A stretch of DNA of 64,000 nt from Fulvivirga ulvae (GTDB taxonomy: Bacteria; Bacteroidota; Bacteroidia; Cytophagales; Cyclobacteriaceae). The stretch lies in contig NZ_CP089981.1 of assembly GCF_021389975.1 (NCBI RefSeq), forward strand, positions 6,845,501 to 6,909,500. Direction: 5' to 3'. Numbering within the stretch: position 1 is the first letter of the stretch; every line of letters begins with the position of its first letter. This document shows, piece by piece, positions 53,238 to 62,790 of this stretch. Below the pieces are notes generated by a model. That model was given only the letters and a program-made list of their open reading frames with translations. It ran no database searches and was not told the origin of the DNA. Both the position numbers and the translations under genes were made by a program.

Positions 53238-53970
53238 TTATTGAAATCTTATCCGGGGATGTCCCCAGGTATTTGTTATAATAATCCATCACCTGCTTTG
53301 TGCTCACCGGCCCTCCATGCCCAAGATAGTACAACTCTCCTTTTGCCGCCAGCACTTTTTCAAAACTAGACTTTAATTCGATCAGATCATCATGAAAGGG
53401 CGGGTGTTTGATCCGTGAACGAAACATAACACCTCCAAGCAGTATGCCGGATGCCATCATATCCATAATGATAGCTTCACCGTTTTCAAGTATCACTGAT
53501 AAAGAGCCAGGAGTATGTCCAGGGGTATGGATCACTTTACCGTTTGTTCCCCACGGGGCCAGATCATAGTCCGCTTCTCCCTCGATTAAAATATCCTGAT
53601 TAAAACGTTTTGCCCGCTGATCTTTTACCAGTGCCCGAAATAGTTTCCATTGAGGTTTGTTTACTTTCATAGTTGAAACATCTGCGAGCCCGGATTGGTA
53701 AGCCCGCTCATCAGCTTTGTGGGCTAGTATGGATGCCCCGAATATGTCTTTCAATTTAGCCGCACTTCCAAAATGGTCTATGTGACCATGGGTAACCACA
53801 ATCAGATCTATATCGCCGGCATTGATGTTATGCTGCTTCAACTGCCTGAGTATCCTCCCTTCGCTATTGGGGATACCTGTATCTACCAATATGTGTTTTT
53901 GTGCTCCTTTGATGAGAAAGCAGTTGATCAAACCGCCTGGCCAGATAGAAATTGGGATTATTTTGCTCAT
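53221..53970 (-). CDS. Metallo-beta-lactamase-fold hydrolase
   Basis: 249 residues. The metal motif THGHIDH (His61, His63, Asp65, His66) is intact, followed by VIHTPGHTPGSLSV and YYLGHGGPVSTK as further metal ligands. This resembles glyoxalase II and related MBL hydrolases that act on thioesters, lactones or other small molecules. The substrate is not indicated. First of two overlapping genes with the VF530 protein, and downstream of a Crp-like regulator gene (57 nt gap), which probably controls it. Confidence 0.88.
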   Translation of the reverse strand: MSKIIPISIWPGGLINCFLIKGAQKHILVDTGIPNSEGRILRQLKQHNINAGDIDLIVVTHGHIDHFGSAAKLKDIFGASILAHKADERAYQSGLADVSTMKVNKPQWKLFRALVKDQRAKRFNQDILIEGEADYDLAPWGTNGKVIHTPGHTPGSLSVILENGEAIIMDMMASGILLGGVMFRSRIKHPPFHDDLIELKSSFEKVLAAKGELYYLGHGGPVSTKQVMDYYNKYLGTSPDKISINVKNK

Positions 53971-54027
53971 AGTTTCGAATTTTTATTCAAAATTATGAAT
54001 CACCCTACCGGCAAAAAATCACATTTG

Positions 54028-54609
54028 TTACTTAATGCCTTTCCTGATCCTGCTGAGGGATTGTGGTTTGATGCCAAGGTAGGAAGCCAAATGCTTGACT
54101 GGTGTGTGAAGGGCTATTTCCGGCTGTTTGTTGAGCAATTTCTCGTACCTGTCTGACGCAGAGAGGGTCTGTAAGGCATTGATGCGTGAGGTCATCTTCA
54201 GGATATGGCTCTCATAAACACCCTGACAGAATACCGGCCATCCCTCCACTTTCTGATAAAGTGCCTGATAATCCTGCTTTGATATGAACAGCAGCTCACA
54301 CTCGGAAATGCACTGGATACTATAAGAAGAAGGTATGTCTTTAAGAAAGCTCTCAAAAGATGTTACCAGCTCACGAGCTGACAGTATATCGGTGGTTATT
54401 TCATTGCCTTCATTATCGATATAAAAACACCTGACATAGCCGGAAACAATAAAATATAGTTGCTGTGGCCTTTGACCGGATTTAAGCAGGAACTCATTTT
54501 TCTTGCTGCTTTTGGGATGGAATGAGGCAGTTAAGAGTACTTTTTCTTCCGGAGAAACAGATACTTTGTTCTCTACTACATTTATTAGTGCTTTGTCATT
54601 TTGCTCCAT
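54028..54609 (-). CDS. Crp/Fnr-family transcriptional regulator
   Basis: About 193 residues from the ATG at 54607-54609 (MEQNDKAL); an ATG six codons upstream is also possible. The cyclic-nucleotide-binding-like barrel covers about 20-130 (LLKSGQRPQQLYFIVSGYVRCFYIDNEGNEITTDIL), and a short C-terminal HTH is TPVKHLASYLGIKPQSLSRIRKGI. This is the Bacteroidota type that lacks the classic cAMP site and is often found next to the gene it controls. It precedes the MBL hydrolase gene, on the same strand. Confidence 0.88.
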   Translation of the reverse strand: MEQNDKALINVVENKVSVSPEEKVLLTASFHPKSSKKNEFLLKSGQRPQQLYFIVSGYVRCFYIDNEGNEITTDILSARELVTSFESFLKDIPSSYSIQCISECELLFISKQDYQALYQKVEGWPVFCQGVYESHILKMTSRINALQTLSASDRYEKLLNKQPEIALHTPVKHLASYLGIKPQSLSRIRKGIK

Positions 54610-54773
54610 ACCAAGCTTCAACCTCAACTATTCAAAAAATCCCTGAATTGCTATGATGTGTTTTACTTTCATATACTTTAAAGACTTCGATAAAAAAGGC
54701 CTTGCAAAGGCAATTCTTCCTTAACAAAGATAGCAATCTTCTTCATACAGGTTAGCCTCACCTGCAAGCTGGC

Positions 54774-57167
54774 TTAATCATCCCTCAAGCTATCCACCGG
54801 GTTAGACCTTGCGGCCTGCAATGACTTATAGCCTGTGGTGACCAAAGCTATAACAATGGTGGTAGCGAGTGCAATGGCAAAAACATCAAATCCAAGGCTG
54901 ATTTTGTATTGATAGTTTTGGAGCCACTCGTTCATCAGGTACCAGCCTAGCGGCGCTGCTATTACAAACCCGACCAGTACAGGTGCCATAAATTCTCTCG
55001 ACACAAGGCCAAGGATGTTCTGAACCGATGCGCCCAGCGCTTTGCGGATGCCAATCTCTTTTACCTTCTGATTGGTGGTATAAGAAACCAGGCCAAATAA
55101 GCCCAGACAGCCTATAAAAATGGCGACTGAAGAAAAGAAGGTAAAAATGACGGCCATCTCTTCTTCCGACTCATACATAGCGGCGACTACCTCGTCTACA
55201 AATTCATATTCAAAGGTGTATTCCGGGTACACCTGCTGCCATGCTTCTTTGATGTCATCAAGTTGAGCGTTAAAATTTTGCCCGCTCAGCTTTACGGAAA
55301 TCGTCCTGGCATTACCAGTGCCATTGACGAGCATAACTGGCTCTATTTTCATGCGCAGGTTTCTGGAATAAAAGTTCTTTACTACACCAGTTATTGGAAC
55401 ATCACTACCCCAGATCTGTACCATTCTGCCCAGTACCTCCCCGGGATCACTTATTCCCGCCACTTTAAGAAACTCCTCATTGACCACCACCCGCGTCAAA
55501 GTATCAACCGCTTTCAGTCCTTCTCCTGCTTTGAGTTCAATATCGTAAATAGGAATATAATTTTCATCGGCCCATTTTATATCACAATAATACTCCCGCG
55601 GGTCATTTTCCAACTTTATATCCGTGACCGAAATGGAGCCTGAAAGGGGCGTTCTGCTGGCAAGGCTCACCTTCTGAACTCCGGAAATTCTCTCTATGCT
55701 GTTTTTCAACGTCTTCTTTTGCAAGTCTTTGCTCTCCGGTATATCAATAGCAATGACGGCATCCATTTTAAACCCAAGGTCTGACTCTTTGATGAATTTC
55801 ATCTGAGCAATCAAAACCAACGTACCAATGATGAAGAATGGTGTGATCACAAACTGAAAACCGACAAGAACTTTGCGCAGTGAGATCCCTGAGGTTTTGA
55901 CATTTGAAAGCTGGTTTTTAATAATAACGGCGGGCTTCATTCTCGCCATTACAAAGGATGGATAAAGCCCGGCAATGAACGTAACAATGATGAGTGTACT
56001 CAAAATGAATAGCTCAATCTTACCATCAGTAAACCAATTGATACTTAGGCTGATATCTAGAAACGGGTTGATATAGATAAGCAACAGCTCCGCCAGGCCC
56101 AGGGAAACGATGATGGAGAGCAAAACGATGAAGAAGGTCTCGCCCATAAACTGTTTGACCAATTCCTTCCTGGTGCTGCCCAGTACCTTCCTCACTCCTA
56201 CTTCTTTGGAACGTTTTACTGCCACGGCAGTGGACAGGTTAATAAAGTTAATGCAGGCTGTAACCAGGATAAAGAAGCCTACCAAAACCATGGTGATAAT
56301 ATTGCCATTGCTAACCGTCGCATAACGGTAATTACCAAACCTCGTATCAAAGTGCAGGTCTTTAAGAGGCTGAAGAAAGTAGGATCGATCCTGATTATCG
56401 TTAGGGAATTGCTTTTCCTTGAATGCCGCCAGGCTTTCATTAATGGTTCCGGGTTTTACAGATTCATCAAGCAGCAAATAGATCTGGTCATCACTGCTAA
56501 CGCTTCCCCAGCCATGCTCTTCGTAGCCTTTTTTAATGGTGGAGTAAGAGATAAACATTTCAAACGGGAAATCGCTGTTGCGGGGCACATCCTCCATCAC
56601 TCCGGTCACTTCCAGTACCTGCTCCTTGTTCAGCACAATCTCTTTGCCCACGATATCCGTAGAACCAAAGTACTTATCTGCCAGTTTTTCTGACAGGATC
56701 ACCTTGCCGGGCTGGCCAAAACCTGCTCTGTTTCCTTTGATGATGGGCCGGGTAAACAGGTCAAAAAAAGTTTCTTCAATATATGCTACTCCTTCCCGCT
56801 CTTCAAAATACCGCCTGCCTTCGCTAGCTTCTTTATCTTCGATAGATATCAGTGTATTGGTATACTTGTTTGAAACAAAGGCCAGCTTTTCTATACCAGG
56901 CACCTCTTCCCTCACGGCATCCGCCATCGGCGAAGGCACACCATTGTTATAAACCCTATTGCCCAGCTGGTCATTTTCCGAATGCACAATCCGGTAAATA
57001 CGGTCGAAGTTCTCATGGTAACGGTCATAACTCAGCAGAAAAGTAGCGAGCAGGAACAATACCAGGCTACAGGTAATACCCAACGACAACCCAAAGACAT
57101 TGATAAATGTATTGGAGGGATTTCTCCTGAGGTTTCTTAATGTGGTTTTTAGATAGTTCTTTAGCAT
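54774..57167 (-). CDS. ABC transporter permease, FtsX/MacB-type (copy 1)
   Basis: About 797 residues from the ATG at 57165-57167 (MLKNYLKTTLRNLRRN); the frame is open further upstream but the leader there contains repeat A. Domain order: N-terminal helix (FINVFGLSLGITCSLVLFLLATFLL), MacB_PCD periplasmic domain, FtsX helices (VLVGFFILVTACINFINLS...VRKVLGSTRKELVKQFMGETFF), a second periplasmic domain, and a final FtsX unit (FGLVSYTTNQKVKEIGIRKALGASVQNILGLVS...RSNPVDSLRDD). Such pairs of fused FtsX units work with a separate ATPase, absent here. Substrate unknown. It is one of three paralogs in a row. Confidence 0.93.
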   Translation of the reverse strand: MLKNYLKTTLRNLRRNPSNTFINVFGLSLGITCSLVLFLLATFLLSYDRYHENFDRIYRIVHSENDQLGNRVYNNGVPSPMADAVREEVPGIEKLAFVSNKYTNTLISIEDKEASEGRRYFEEREGVAYIEETFFDLFTRPIIKGNRAGFGQPGKVILSEKLADKYFGSTDIVGKEIVLNKEQVLEVTGVMEDVPRNSDFPFEMFISYSTIKKGYEEHGWGSVSSDDQIYLLLDESVKPGTINESLAAFKEKQFPNDNQDRSYFLQPLKDLHFDTRFGNYRYATVSNGNIITMVLVGFFILVTACINFINLSTAVAVKRSKEVGVRKVLGSTRKELVKQFMGETFFIVLLSIIVSLGLAELLLIYINPFLDISLSINWFTDGKIELFILSTLIIVTFIAGLYPSFVMARMKPAVIIKNQLSNVKTSGISLRKVLVGFQFVITPFFIIGTLVLIAQMKFIKESDLGFKMDAVIAIDIPESKDLQKKTLKNSIERISGVQKVSLASRTPLSGSISVTDIKLENDPREYYCDIKWADENYIPIYDIELKAGEGLKAVDTLTRVVVNEEFLKVAGISDPGEVLGRMVQIWGSDVPITGVVKNFYSRNLRMKIEPVMLVNGTGNARTISVKLSGQNFNAQLDDIKEAWQQVYPEYTFEYEFVDEVVAAMYESEEEMAVIFTFFSSVAIFIGCLGLFGLVSYTTNQKVKEIGIRKALGASVQNILGLVSREFMAPVLVGFVIAAPLGWYLMNEWLQNYQYKISLGFDVFAIALATTIVIALVTTGYKSLQAARSNPVDSLRDD

Positions 57168-57232
57168 TTTTTTACTGGTTACTGATTGCTTGTTGCTTGT
57201 TATTGGGTTACTGGTTGCTTGTTCGCGGTGCA

Positions 57233-57279
57233 AAAACACCCCTATAATCCCTCAAGAGGATAGTAGTGTCGTGGAAATT
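57233..57279. repeat. Dispersed intergenic repeat A, copy 2
   Basis: Same order of blocks as 59804-59860: AAAAC, CCCTATAATCC, TCAAGAGGATAGTAGTG, TCGTGGAAAT. It lies 45 nt downstream of the next permease gene's stop, within the leader of permease copy 1. Flanks contain short degenerate TTACTG-type repeats. Confidence 0.75.
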
Positions 57280-57323
57280 CACTGTTTACTGAATACTGAT
57301 TACCGCTTACTATTTACCGAAAA
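57280..57323. repeat. Degenerate TTACTG/TTACCG short tandem repeats
   Basis: The stretch reads as about six successive variants of TTYACYG (TTCACTG, TTTACTG, AATACTG, ATTACCG, CTTACTA, TTTACCG). Related tracts lie at 57168-57226, 59763-59800, 59895-60034 and 51633-51680. Confidence 0.55.
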
Positions 57324-59762
57324 CTACTCATCCTTTAGTGTTTCCACCGGGTTAACCAGTGCTGCCTTTACAGATTGATAGCTCACCGTGAGCCAGGAAA
57401 TGAACAGGGCAACGGCACTTGCGATTACAAACACTTCCCAGCCCACTTCAACCTTGTACGCAAACTGATCGAGCCACTGGTCCATAGCCCACCAGGCTAT
57501 TGGTAAAGCCAACAGACATGAAAACAGTATAAGTTTTGAAAAATTACCATTCAGCATCACTACCAACTGTCCCACCGAAGCACCAAGTACCTTTCTAATA
57601 CCTATTTCTTTGCTTCTTTGGTGAACAGTATAGGCTGCCAGCCCGAATAACCCTATAGCTGCAATGAAAAGGGCAAAACCGGAGAACAAGGAGAACAAGG
57701 CGCCTAATCTTTCTTCCGACTGATACTGGTTTTGAAATTCCTCATTGAGGAAGGAGTATTCAAAAGGATTATCATCAGCATACTTTCTCCATTTCTGCTC
57801 GGCGATGTTCAATAGCTCCCCAACCTCCTGGTTTTTCGTTTTTATAGCCACTATCCTGTTACTTCCCCACATAGTTGATTTTATATGAGTGAACATGAAA
57901 GGATTAATTCCATACCGCAACGACTGAAAATTGAAGTCTTTCGCTACACCAATTACCTCCAGTGCTCCAATATCATCCCCCAAATAAACGATGCGCTGAC
58001 CCAGCACATTGCCTTCGGTCCAGCCGTAGAGCTTCATGGTTGTTTCATTAATAACGGTGGCCTGCATGTCAGAAGGCCGGTCTTCTGAAAATGATCTCCC
58101 CACCACCAGTTCCAGCCCCATAGTGCTGAAGAAATAGTCATCAACCTTAAGTTGAGAGATCGCCAGCCTGGTATCGTCACTTTCCTTGGTGAAAATATCT
58201 TCATAAGAGCCCCTGCCAATCATATCCATAGCAATGGCGGCATTTGTCACCCCATTTTGGGCCGCTAATTCATTTCTGAACGACTCCAACTGATCGCCAA
58301 GCTTTTGAGCGTTGTTGATCACCAGGATATTTTCTTTATCAAAGCCCAGGTTCTTTTTACTAAAATAGTTGAGCTGTTGAAATACAATAAGTGTACATAT
58401 GGCCAGCGCTATTGAAATGGTGAACTGAATGACCACCAGTGTATTTCTGAATCCTCCACTTTTTATGCCGGCGCTCACTTTTCCTTTCAAAACATTGGCA
58501 GGCTTAAAAGACGTAAGATAAAAAGCAGGATAAATTCCGGCTACGAGCCCCAGCACCAATGGAATGATGATTACAAAGATCAGTATGAACGGTTCTGACC
58601 AGAAAGACTGTACCTGTACATCAAAAAACTGGCCCATCGACATCCTGATCAACTCCATCAACCCAAGGCCTATTACGGTCGCTGCAAATGATACCAATAC
58701 TGATTCCACCAGAAATTGCCCCACTAACTGCTTTCGTGACGACCCTACAACCTTTCTCACCCCTATTTCTTTCGCCCTCAATGATGATCTTGCTGTAGAT
58801 AAGTTCATGAAATTAATCGCTGCCAGAATAAGTACAAATACGGCCACACAGGAAAAAATATAGATGTATTTGATATCTCCTATATTGCCCAACCGGTTAC
58901 CTATTCCTGCAGAGTACAGGTTGATATCATTAACAGGCTGGAGATAAAAAGTCCAGTCTCCTTTACCTTCCATAAATTCATCATAATCAATTCCAAATCG
59001 CTGTAAAGTAGCTACTACATGATTATCAGTAATCTCTTTAAATTTTTCTTCCAGTTTTACCGGATTAGTTCCCTTTTCAAGTTCCACGTAAGTCACCACC
59101 TGGGTCCATATCCAGCTCCATTCAAATTGCTTAATATCAGGATTGGTGTATATGGATAACAGAAAGTCGAAATTAAAGTGGCTATTCTCAGGCTGAAACG
59201 CCACACCTGTAACCTCCAGTGCTGTTTTGCCATCGCCAATGTACAACGTTTTACCCAAGGCTTCGTCTTCTCCAAAATATTTTACAGCCATAGCCTCGGA
59301 GATTACTACCTTATTTTTCCCTTTAAGAGCACTTTCAGGATCGCCCTTCACTAAAGGAAAGCCAAAAAAAGCGAAGAAGTTTGAGTCGGCAGCAAGTACG
59401 TAAGGCTCATTAAATACCCTTTCGGTATTGTTATTTTGTATAGACCGGAACGTACGGGTACCCATGGTATTTATCCGCAAAGCAGATTTAACCTCCGGAT
59501 ATTCAGATACTAACACCTGCGCCAAAGGCAGCACTGAAGACCCCATCACTCCCCCCGCAGGATCCCATATATTGGTTTGGTTGACCCGGTATTTTTGCTC
59601 CACATCAGGATGAAAATCATCATAACTCAGCTCTTGGAGTATATAAAGTGAAATGATCAGGCTGGAAGCAATACCAATTGCCAGACCCAATACATTGATA
59701 AGGGAATAAAACCTGTCTTTAATGAAATTTCTTATCGCTATGTTGACGTAATTTTTTAGCAT
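57324..59762 (-). CDS. ABC transporter permease, FtsX/MacB-type (copy 2)
   Basis: About 812 residues from the ATG at 59760-59762 (MLKNYVNIAIRNFIKDRF); an earlier ATG in the leader is unlikely. Architecture as in copy 1: first membrane helix (LINVLGLAIGIASSLIISLYIL), MacB_PCD domain (LRINTMGTRTFRSIQ), three helices with VRKVVGSSRKQLVGQFLVESVLV, second periplasmic domain, and a final FtsX unit ending KAALVNPVETLKDE. Overall similarity with its two neighbours points to tandem duplication and divergence. Confidence 0.93.
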   Translation of the reverse strand: MLKNYVNIAIRNFIKDRFYSLINVLGLAIGIASSLIISLYILQELSYDDFHPDVEQKYRVNQTNIWDPAGGVMGSSVLPLAQVLVSEYPEVKSALRINTMGTRTFRSIQNNNTERVFNEPYVLAADSNFFAFFGFPLVKGDPESALKGKNKVVISEAMAVKYFGEDEALGKTLYIGDGKTALEVTGVAFQPENSHFNFDFLLSIYTNPDIKQFEWSWIWTQVVTYVELEKGTNPVKLEEKFKEITDNHVVATLQRFGIDYDEFMEGKGDWTFYLQPVNDINLYSAGIGNRLGNIGDIKYIYIFSCVAVFVLILAAINFMNLSTARSSLRAKEIGVRKVVGSSRKQLVGQFLVESVLVSFAATVIGLGLMELIRMSMGQFFDVQVQSFWSEPFILIFVIIIPLVLGLVAGIYPAFYLTSFKPANVLKGKVSAGIKSGGFRNTLVVIQFTISIALAICTLIVFQQLNYFSKKNLGFDKENILVINNAQKLGDQLESFRNELAAQNGVTNAAIAMDMIGRGSYEDIFTKESDDTRLAISQLKVDDYFFSTMGLELVVGRSFSEDRPSDMQATVINETTMKLYGWTEGNVLGQRIVYLGDDIGALEVIGVAKDFNFQSLRYGINPFMFTHIKSTMWGSNRIVAIKTKNQEVGELLNIAEQKWRKYADDNPFEYSFLNEEFQNQYQSEERLGALFSLFSGFALFIAAIGLFGLAAYTVHQRSKEIGIRKVLGASVGQLVVMLNGNFSKLILFSCLLALPIAWWAMDQWLDQFAYKVEVGWEVFVIASAVALFISWLTVSYQSVKAALVNPVETLKDE

Positions 59763-59803
59763 TTTTTTGTTGTTACTGGTTATTGGTTGTTGGTTGATGT
59801 TGA

Positions 59804-59860
59804 AAAACACCCCTATGATCCCCCAAAGAGGATAGTAGTGTCGTGGAAATATTCAAATCC
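59804..59860. repeat. Dispersed intergenic repeat A, copy 3
   Basis: Blocks AAAAC, CCCTATGATCCCC, AAAGAGGATAGTAGTG, TCGTGGAAATATTC, AAATCC. It is closest to copy 2 at 57233-57279, in the matching position in front of a permease gene; its 3' part (GAAATATT, AAATCC) agrees better with copy 1 at 50521-50578. Confidence 0.75.
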
Positions 59861-59894
59861 CAATTCTCTAATACTCCTTGTTTTACCAATTTCA

Positions 59895-60033
59895 TTTTCA
59901 TTGTTTACCGATTACTATTTACTCGTTCACTGGTTACTGTTCACCGACCAACGCTTACTTTGATCTTCCGTCTCCTTACTTCCGACTCGCACTGATTACT
60001 GTTTACTCGTTCACCGCTCACCGATCACCGAAC
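59895..60033. repeat. Degenerate TTACTG/TTCACCG repeat tract
   Basis: Over roughly 140 nt the sequence is a succession of 6-8 nt variants such as TTTACCG, ATTACTA, TTTACTC, GTTCACTG, GTTACTG, TTCACCG and GATCACCG. It lies between permease copies 2 and 3. No gene is present. Confidence 0.55.
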
Positions 60034-62460
60034 CTACTCGTCCCTCAAAGCATCCACCGGGTTAGAGACCGCGGCTTTGTAGGACTGGTAGCCTATGGTG
60101 ATGAAGGTGATGACTCCGGAAATCACAATGGCCAGTGCGAAGAACCATATTTCTATGTCTATCTGATAAGCGAAGTCTGAGAGCCAGATGTTCATGGCGT
60201 ACCAGGCGGCTGGTGTTGCCAGCACGAAGGCCATCAGTACCAGGACCATAAAGTCTTTGGAGAAGAGGGCGATAATGCTACCTACTCCGGCCCCTAGGAC
60301 TTTCCTTACGCCTACTTCTTTTGTTCTTTGGTTTACAATAAAAGAGATCAAACCGAGCAGCCCAAGGCATGAAATAAATATCGAAACCGATGAGAAGATC
60401 TTGAAAAGCGTAAAAGTACGCTGCTCTTCCACATAAAAGTCCCTGACTTCGTCGTCAAGAAATTCATATTCAAAGATATTATCAGGGTATACATCGACAT
60501 AAACATCTTCCACATGGCTGATAGCCTCTTTCATGTTTGATGAGTTTATTTTTATACCGGCATTGTAGTAAAACATAGGCATGTGAATCATGATCGCTGG
60601 CATAATCTCTTCATGGAACGACCCGAGGTGATAATCCTCAACAATACCTGCAATAGGTGCGGAAATATTGTTTATTCCTGTACTGATCAGCTCGCCAATG
60701 GCTTCTTCAGGATTGTTGAAGCCCAGTTTTCTGACTGCTGTTTCGTTGAGTATGTACACGATGTCTGCTTTATTGTTTTCAAGGATATCACTAAACCTTT
60801 TCTCTTCACCCGGGAGAAACCAGCGGCCATACTTCAGTTTCAGTCCATAAGTTTCGAGGTAATGATAATCTACCGGCTTGATCTGCACCCTGTATTCCTG
60901 GTCTCTGCCTTTACTGCTCAGGTAGTAATGCGTACTAAAAACATTGTTGGAAATAGGAGGTCCCAATGCAAAAGAAACATTCTCCACATAGGTGTTGGCC
61001 ATCAGCCTGTTCCTCAGAGTTTCCAGGGTTTCCTGATCATTTTTCTCCACATCTATGCTGATGATAGCATCCTTGTCAAACCCAAGTGGCTTGGAGGTGA
61101 AGTAATCCATCTGACTGGCTATAACAATAGTGGAGATGATCAAAACCTGTGAGATGAAGAACTGGACAATGATGAGTCCCTTCCTTAGGAAAAGCGAAGT
61201 TGTGCTTTGCGTATGGATATTGTTTTTCAATGCCTTTACAGGATTGTATCCTGAGAGTACGACGGCCGGATAAAGACCGGAAAGTAGCGCTACAACCACA
61301 ATTACCACCATTACAAAAACGATGATCTCAGGGTTGCCGAAGGGGTTCATTTCCAGCTCTTTCTCAAAAAACTGGTTAAACATGATCACCATTCGCTCAG
61401 CTATACCCACGGCCAGCAGGCCTGAGAGCAAGGTCACTATGAAAGTATCTGCCAGGTACTGCCTTACAAGCTGCGAACGTCCGGCCCCCAACGCCTTTCT
61501 TACCCCTACTTCTTTAGACTTCCTTACGGCCAAGGCTGTAGATAGGTTGATGAAATTCACACACGCAATGAGTAATATAAACAAGCCGATAGTGCCCAAA
61601 GCCCAGAGGGATGTAGGATTAACCGATGAGGGGCTGCCTACTTTTTGGTTAAAGTGAATATCTAATAATGGCTGTAATAGAAAACGCCGCGACACCTGAT
61701 CCCTTGCCTGAAAATGCTTTTTAACTACATTTTTGAATTGCTCATGAGCCTGCTCCGTGGTGGCCTCAGGCTTTAACTTCACAAAGGCATAGCCCTCCGC
61801 TGTCATCTCCCACGAGGTAATATCAAACATGTCAAAGCCCATGTATTCCGTTGAGAAGGTAGGGTAAGACACCAGCATGTCAAACCTCAGGTGCGATACA
61901 GGAGGCGTGTCTTCCATCACGCCTGCTACCTCCACTTCTATTTTATTGCGCAACCTGATCTTTTCACCGACCGGGTTCTGATCGCCAAAAAACTTTGCTG
62001 CCAGCGATTTTGTAAGGAAGGCTTTATTAGGCTCTCCCAGGTCTTTTTCAGGATTACCGGAAATGACTTCAAAACTGAAAACCTTAAAAAAACTGGAATC
62101 TGCAAACAGCACGTGGTCGACTACAAACTTCTCGTTACCGATCACGGCCAAAGGGCGGTCATCGCTATGGTAGAGTGTAGAGGCTTCAAACTCGGTGAAA
62201 TCATTCTTCAGCGCACCGATCATCGGGTAAGGAACACTTTTATCTGTATCTAGACCCGTAGCACTCTCCGACTCCCGGATCACTCTGTAAATACGGTCGG
62301 CATCCTTATGGAACTCGTCAAAGCTCAACTCCTGATTGATATACACAAAAATGATCAGGCTGGCGGTAATACCCATAGTAAGCCCGATGATGTTGATCAA
62401 TGAATACCACTTGTTCTTTTGCAGGTTTCTGATGGTGATACGTAAATAATTTTTCAGCAT
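60034..62460 (-). CDS. ABC transporter permease, FtsX/MacB-type (copy 3)
   Basis: 808 residues starting MLKNYLRITIRNLQKNKWYSLINIIGLTMGITASLIIFVYI. MacB_PCD domain, FtsX helices (FINLSTALAVRKSKEVGVRKALGAGRSQLVRQYLADT), second periplasmic part and a final FtsX unit (VNQRTKEVGVRKVLGAGVGSIIALFSKDFMVLVL, ending VSNPVDALRDE). It is divergent from the sigma-54 activator across 527 nt that include a palindrome (62568-62585), so regulation by that activator is plausible. No ATPase gene in the window. Confidence 0.94.
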   Translation of the reverse strand: MLKNYLRITIRNLQKNKWYSLINIIGLTMGITASLIIFVYINQELSFDEFHKDADRIYRVIRESESATGLDTDKSVPYPMIGALKNDFTEFEASTLYHSDDRPLAVIGNEKFVVDHVLFADSSFFKVFSFEVISGNPEKDLGEPNKAFLTKSLAAKFFGDQNPVGEKIRLRNKIEVEVAGVMEDTPPVSHLRFDMLVSYPTFSTEYMGFDMFDITSWEMTAEGYAFVKLKPEATTEQAHEQFKNVVKKHFQARDQVSRRFLLQPLLDIHFNQKVGSPSSVNPTSLWALGTIGLFILLIACVNFINLSTALAVRKSKEVGVRKALGAGRSQLVRQYLADTFIVTLLSGLLAVGIAERMVIMFNQFFEKELEMNPFGNPEIIVFVMVVIVVVALLSGLYPAVVLSGYNPVKALKNNIHTQSTTSLFLRKGLIIVQFFISQVLIISTIVIASQMDYFTSKPLGFDKDAIISIDVEKNDQETLETLRNRLMANTYVENVSFALGPPISNNVFSTHYYLSSKGRDQEYRVQIKPVDYHYLETYGLKLKYGRWFLPGEEKRFSDILENNKADIVYILNETAVRKLGFNNPEEAIGELISTGINNISAPIAGIVEDYHLGSFHEEIMPAIMIHMPMFYYNAGIKINSSNMKEAISHVEDVYVDVYPDNIFEYEFLDDEVRDFYVEEQRTFTLFKIFSSVSIFISCLGLLGLISFIVNQRTKEVGVRKVLGAGVGSIIALFSKDFMVLVLMAFVLATPAAWYAMNIWLSDFAYQIDIEIWFFALAIVISGVITFITIGYQSYKAAVSNPVDALRDE

Positions 62461-62567
62461 AGCTTATAAATTCCTCTGGTTCTGATCTTACCGGACAATA
62501 GCCAAAATCAATGCCACCACACAAATTACCCATTTTTGAGCAATTTGAAGCCATGTCCAAAATTAAA

Positions 62568-62585
62568 TGTATCGGAAACGATACA
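62568..62585. promoter_or_regulatory. Palindrome TGTATCG-N4-CGATACA, candidate enhancer site
   Basis: A perfect 7-4-7 inverted repeat, TGTATCG (62568-62574), GAAA, CGATACA (62579-62585), lies 108 nt before the permease start at 62460. The distance suits an upstream activator site for the neighbouring NtrC-type regulator. Binding is inferred, not shown. Confidence 0.45.
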
Positions 62586-62689
62586 CCTGCACGTTTGTTT
62601 ATGATACAGTTTTTGTAGATTTGGAGTCTTGAGTCTTGAGTAAACCGCCACTGTCTCAATACTCAATACTAAAATCTAAATACTAACCA

Positions 62690-62785
62690 ATGAAGGTACC
62701 TGCCTGTGTAGTCATGAGTAATGAGTCGCGAGTCTTGAGTAAACCGCCACTGTCGCAATACGCAATACTAAAATCTAAATACTAA
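62690..62785 (+). other. Mini-ORF 1 of the tandem leader repeat
   Basis: ATG to TAA, 31 codons, starting MKVPACVVMSNES and ending ILKSKY. The first five codons (ATG AAG GTA CCT GCC) are identical to those of the regulator at 62988. Five nucleotides separate its stop from the next ATG. Whether it is translated is not known. Confidence 0.4.
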
Positions 62786-62790
62786 CAAAA

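Noticed and set aside
62541..62556. Sigma-54 promoter before permease copy 3
   Set aside because: TGGC and TTGC blocks are present but GG and GC are 9 nt apart instead of the required 10.
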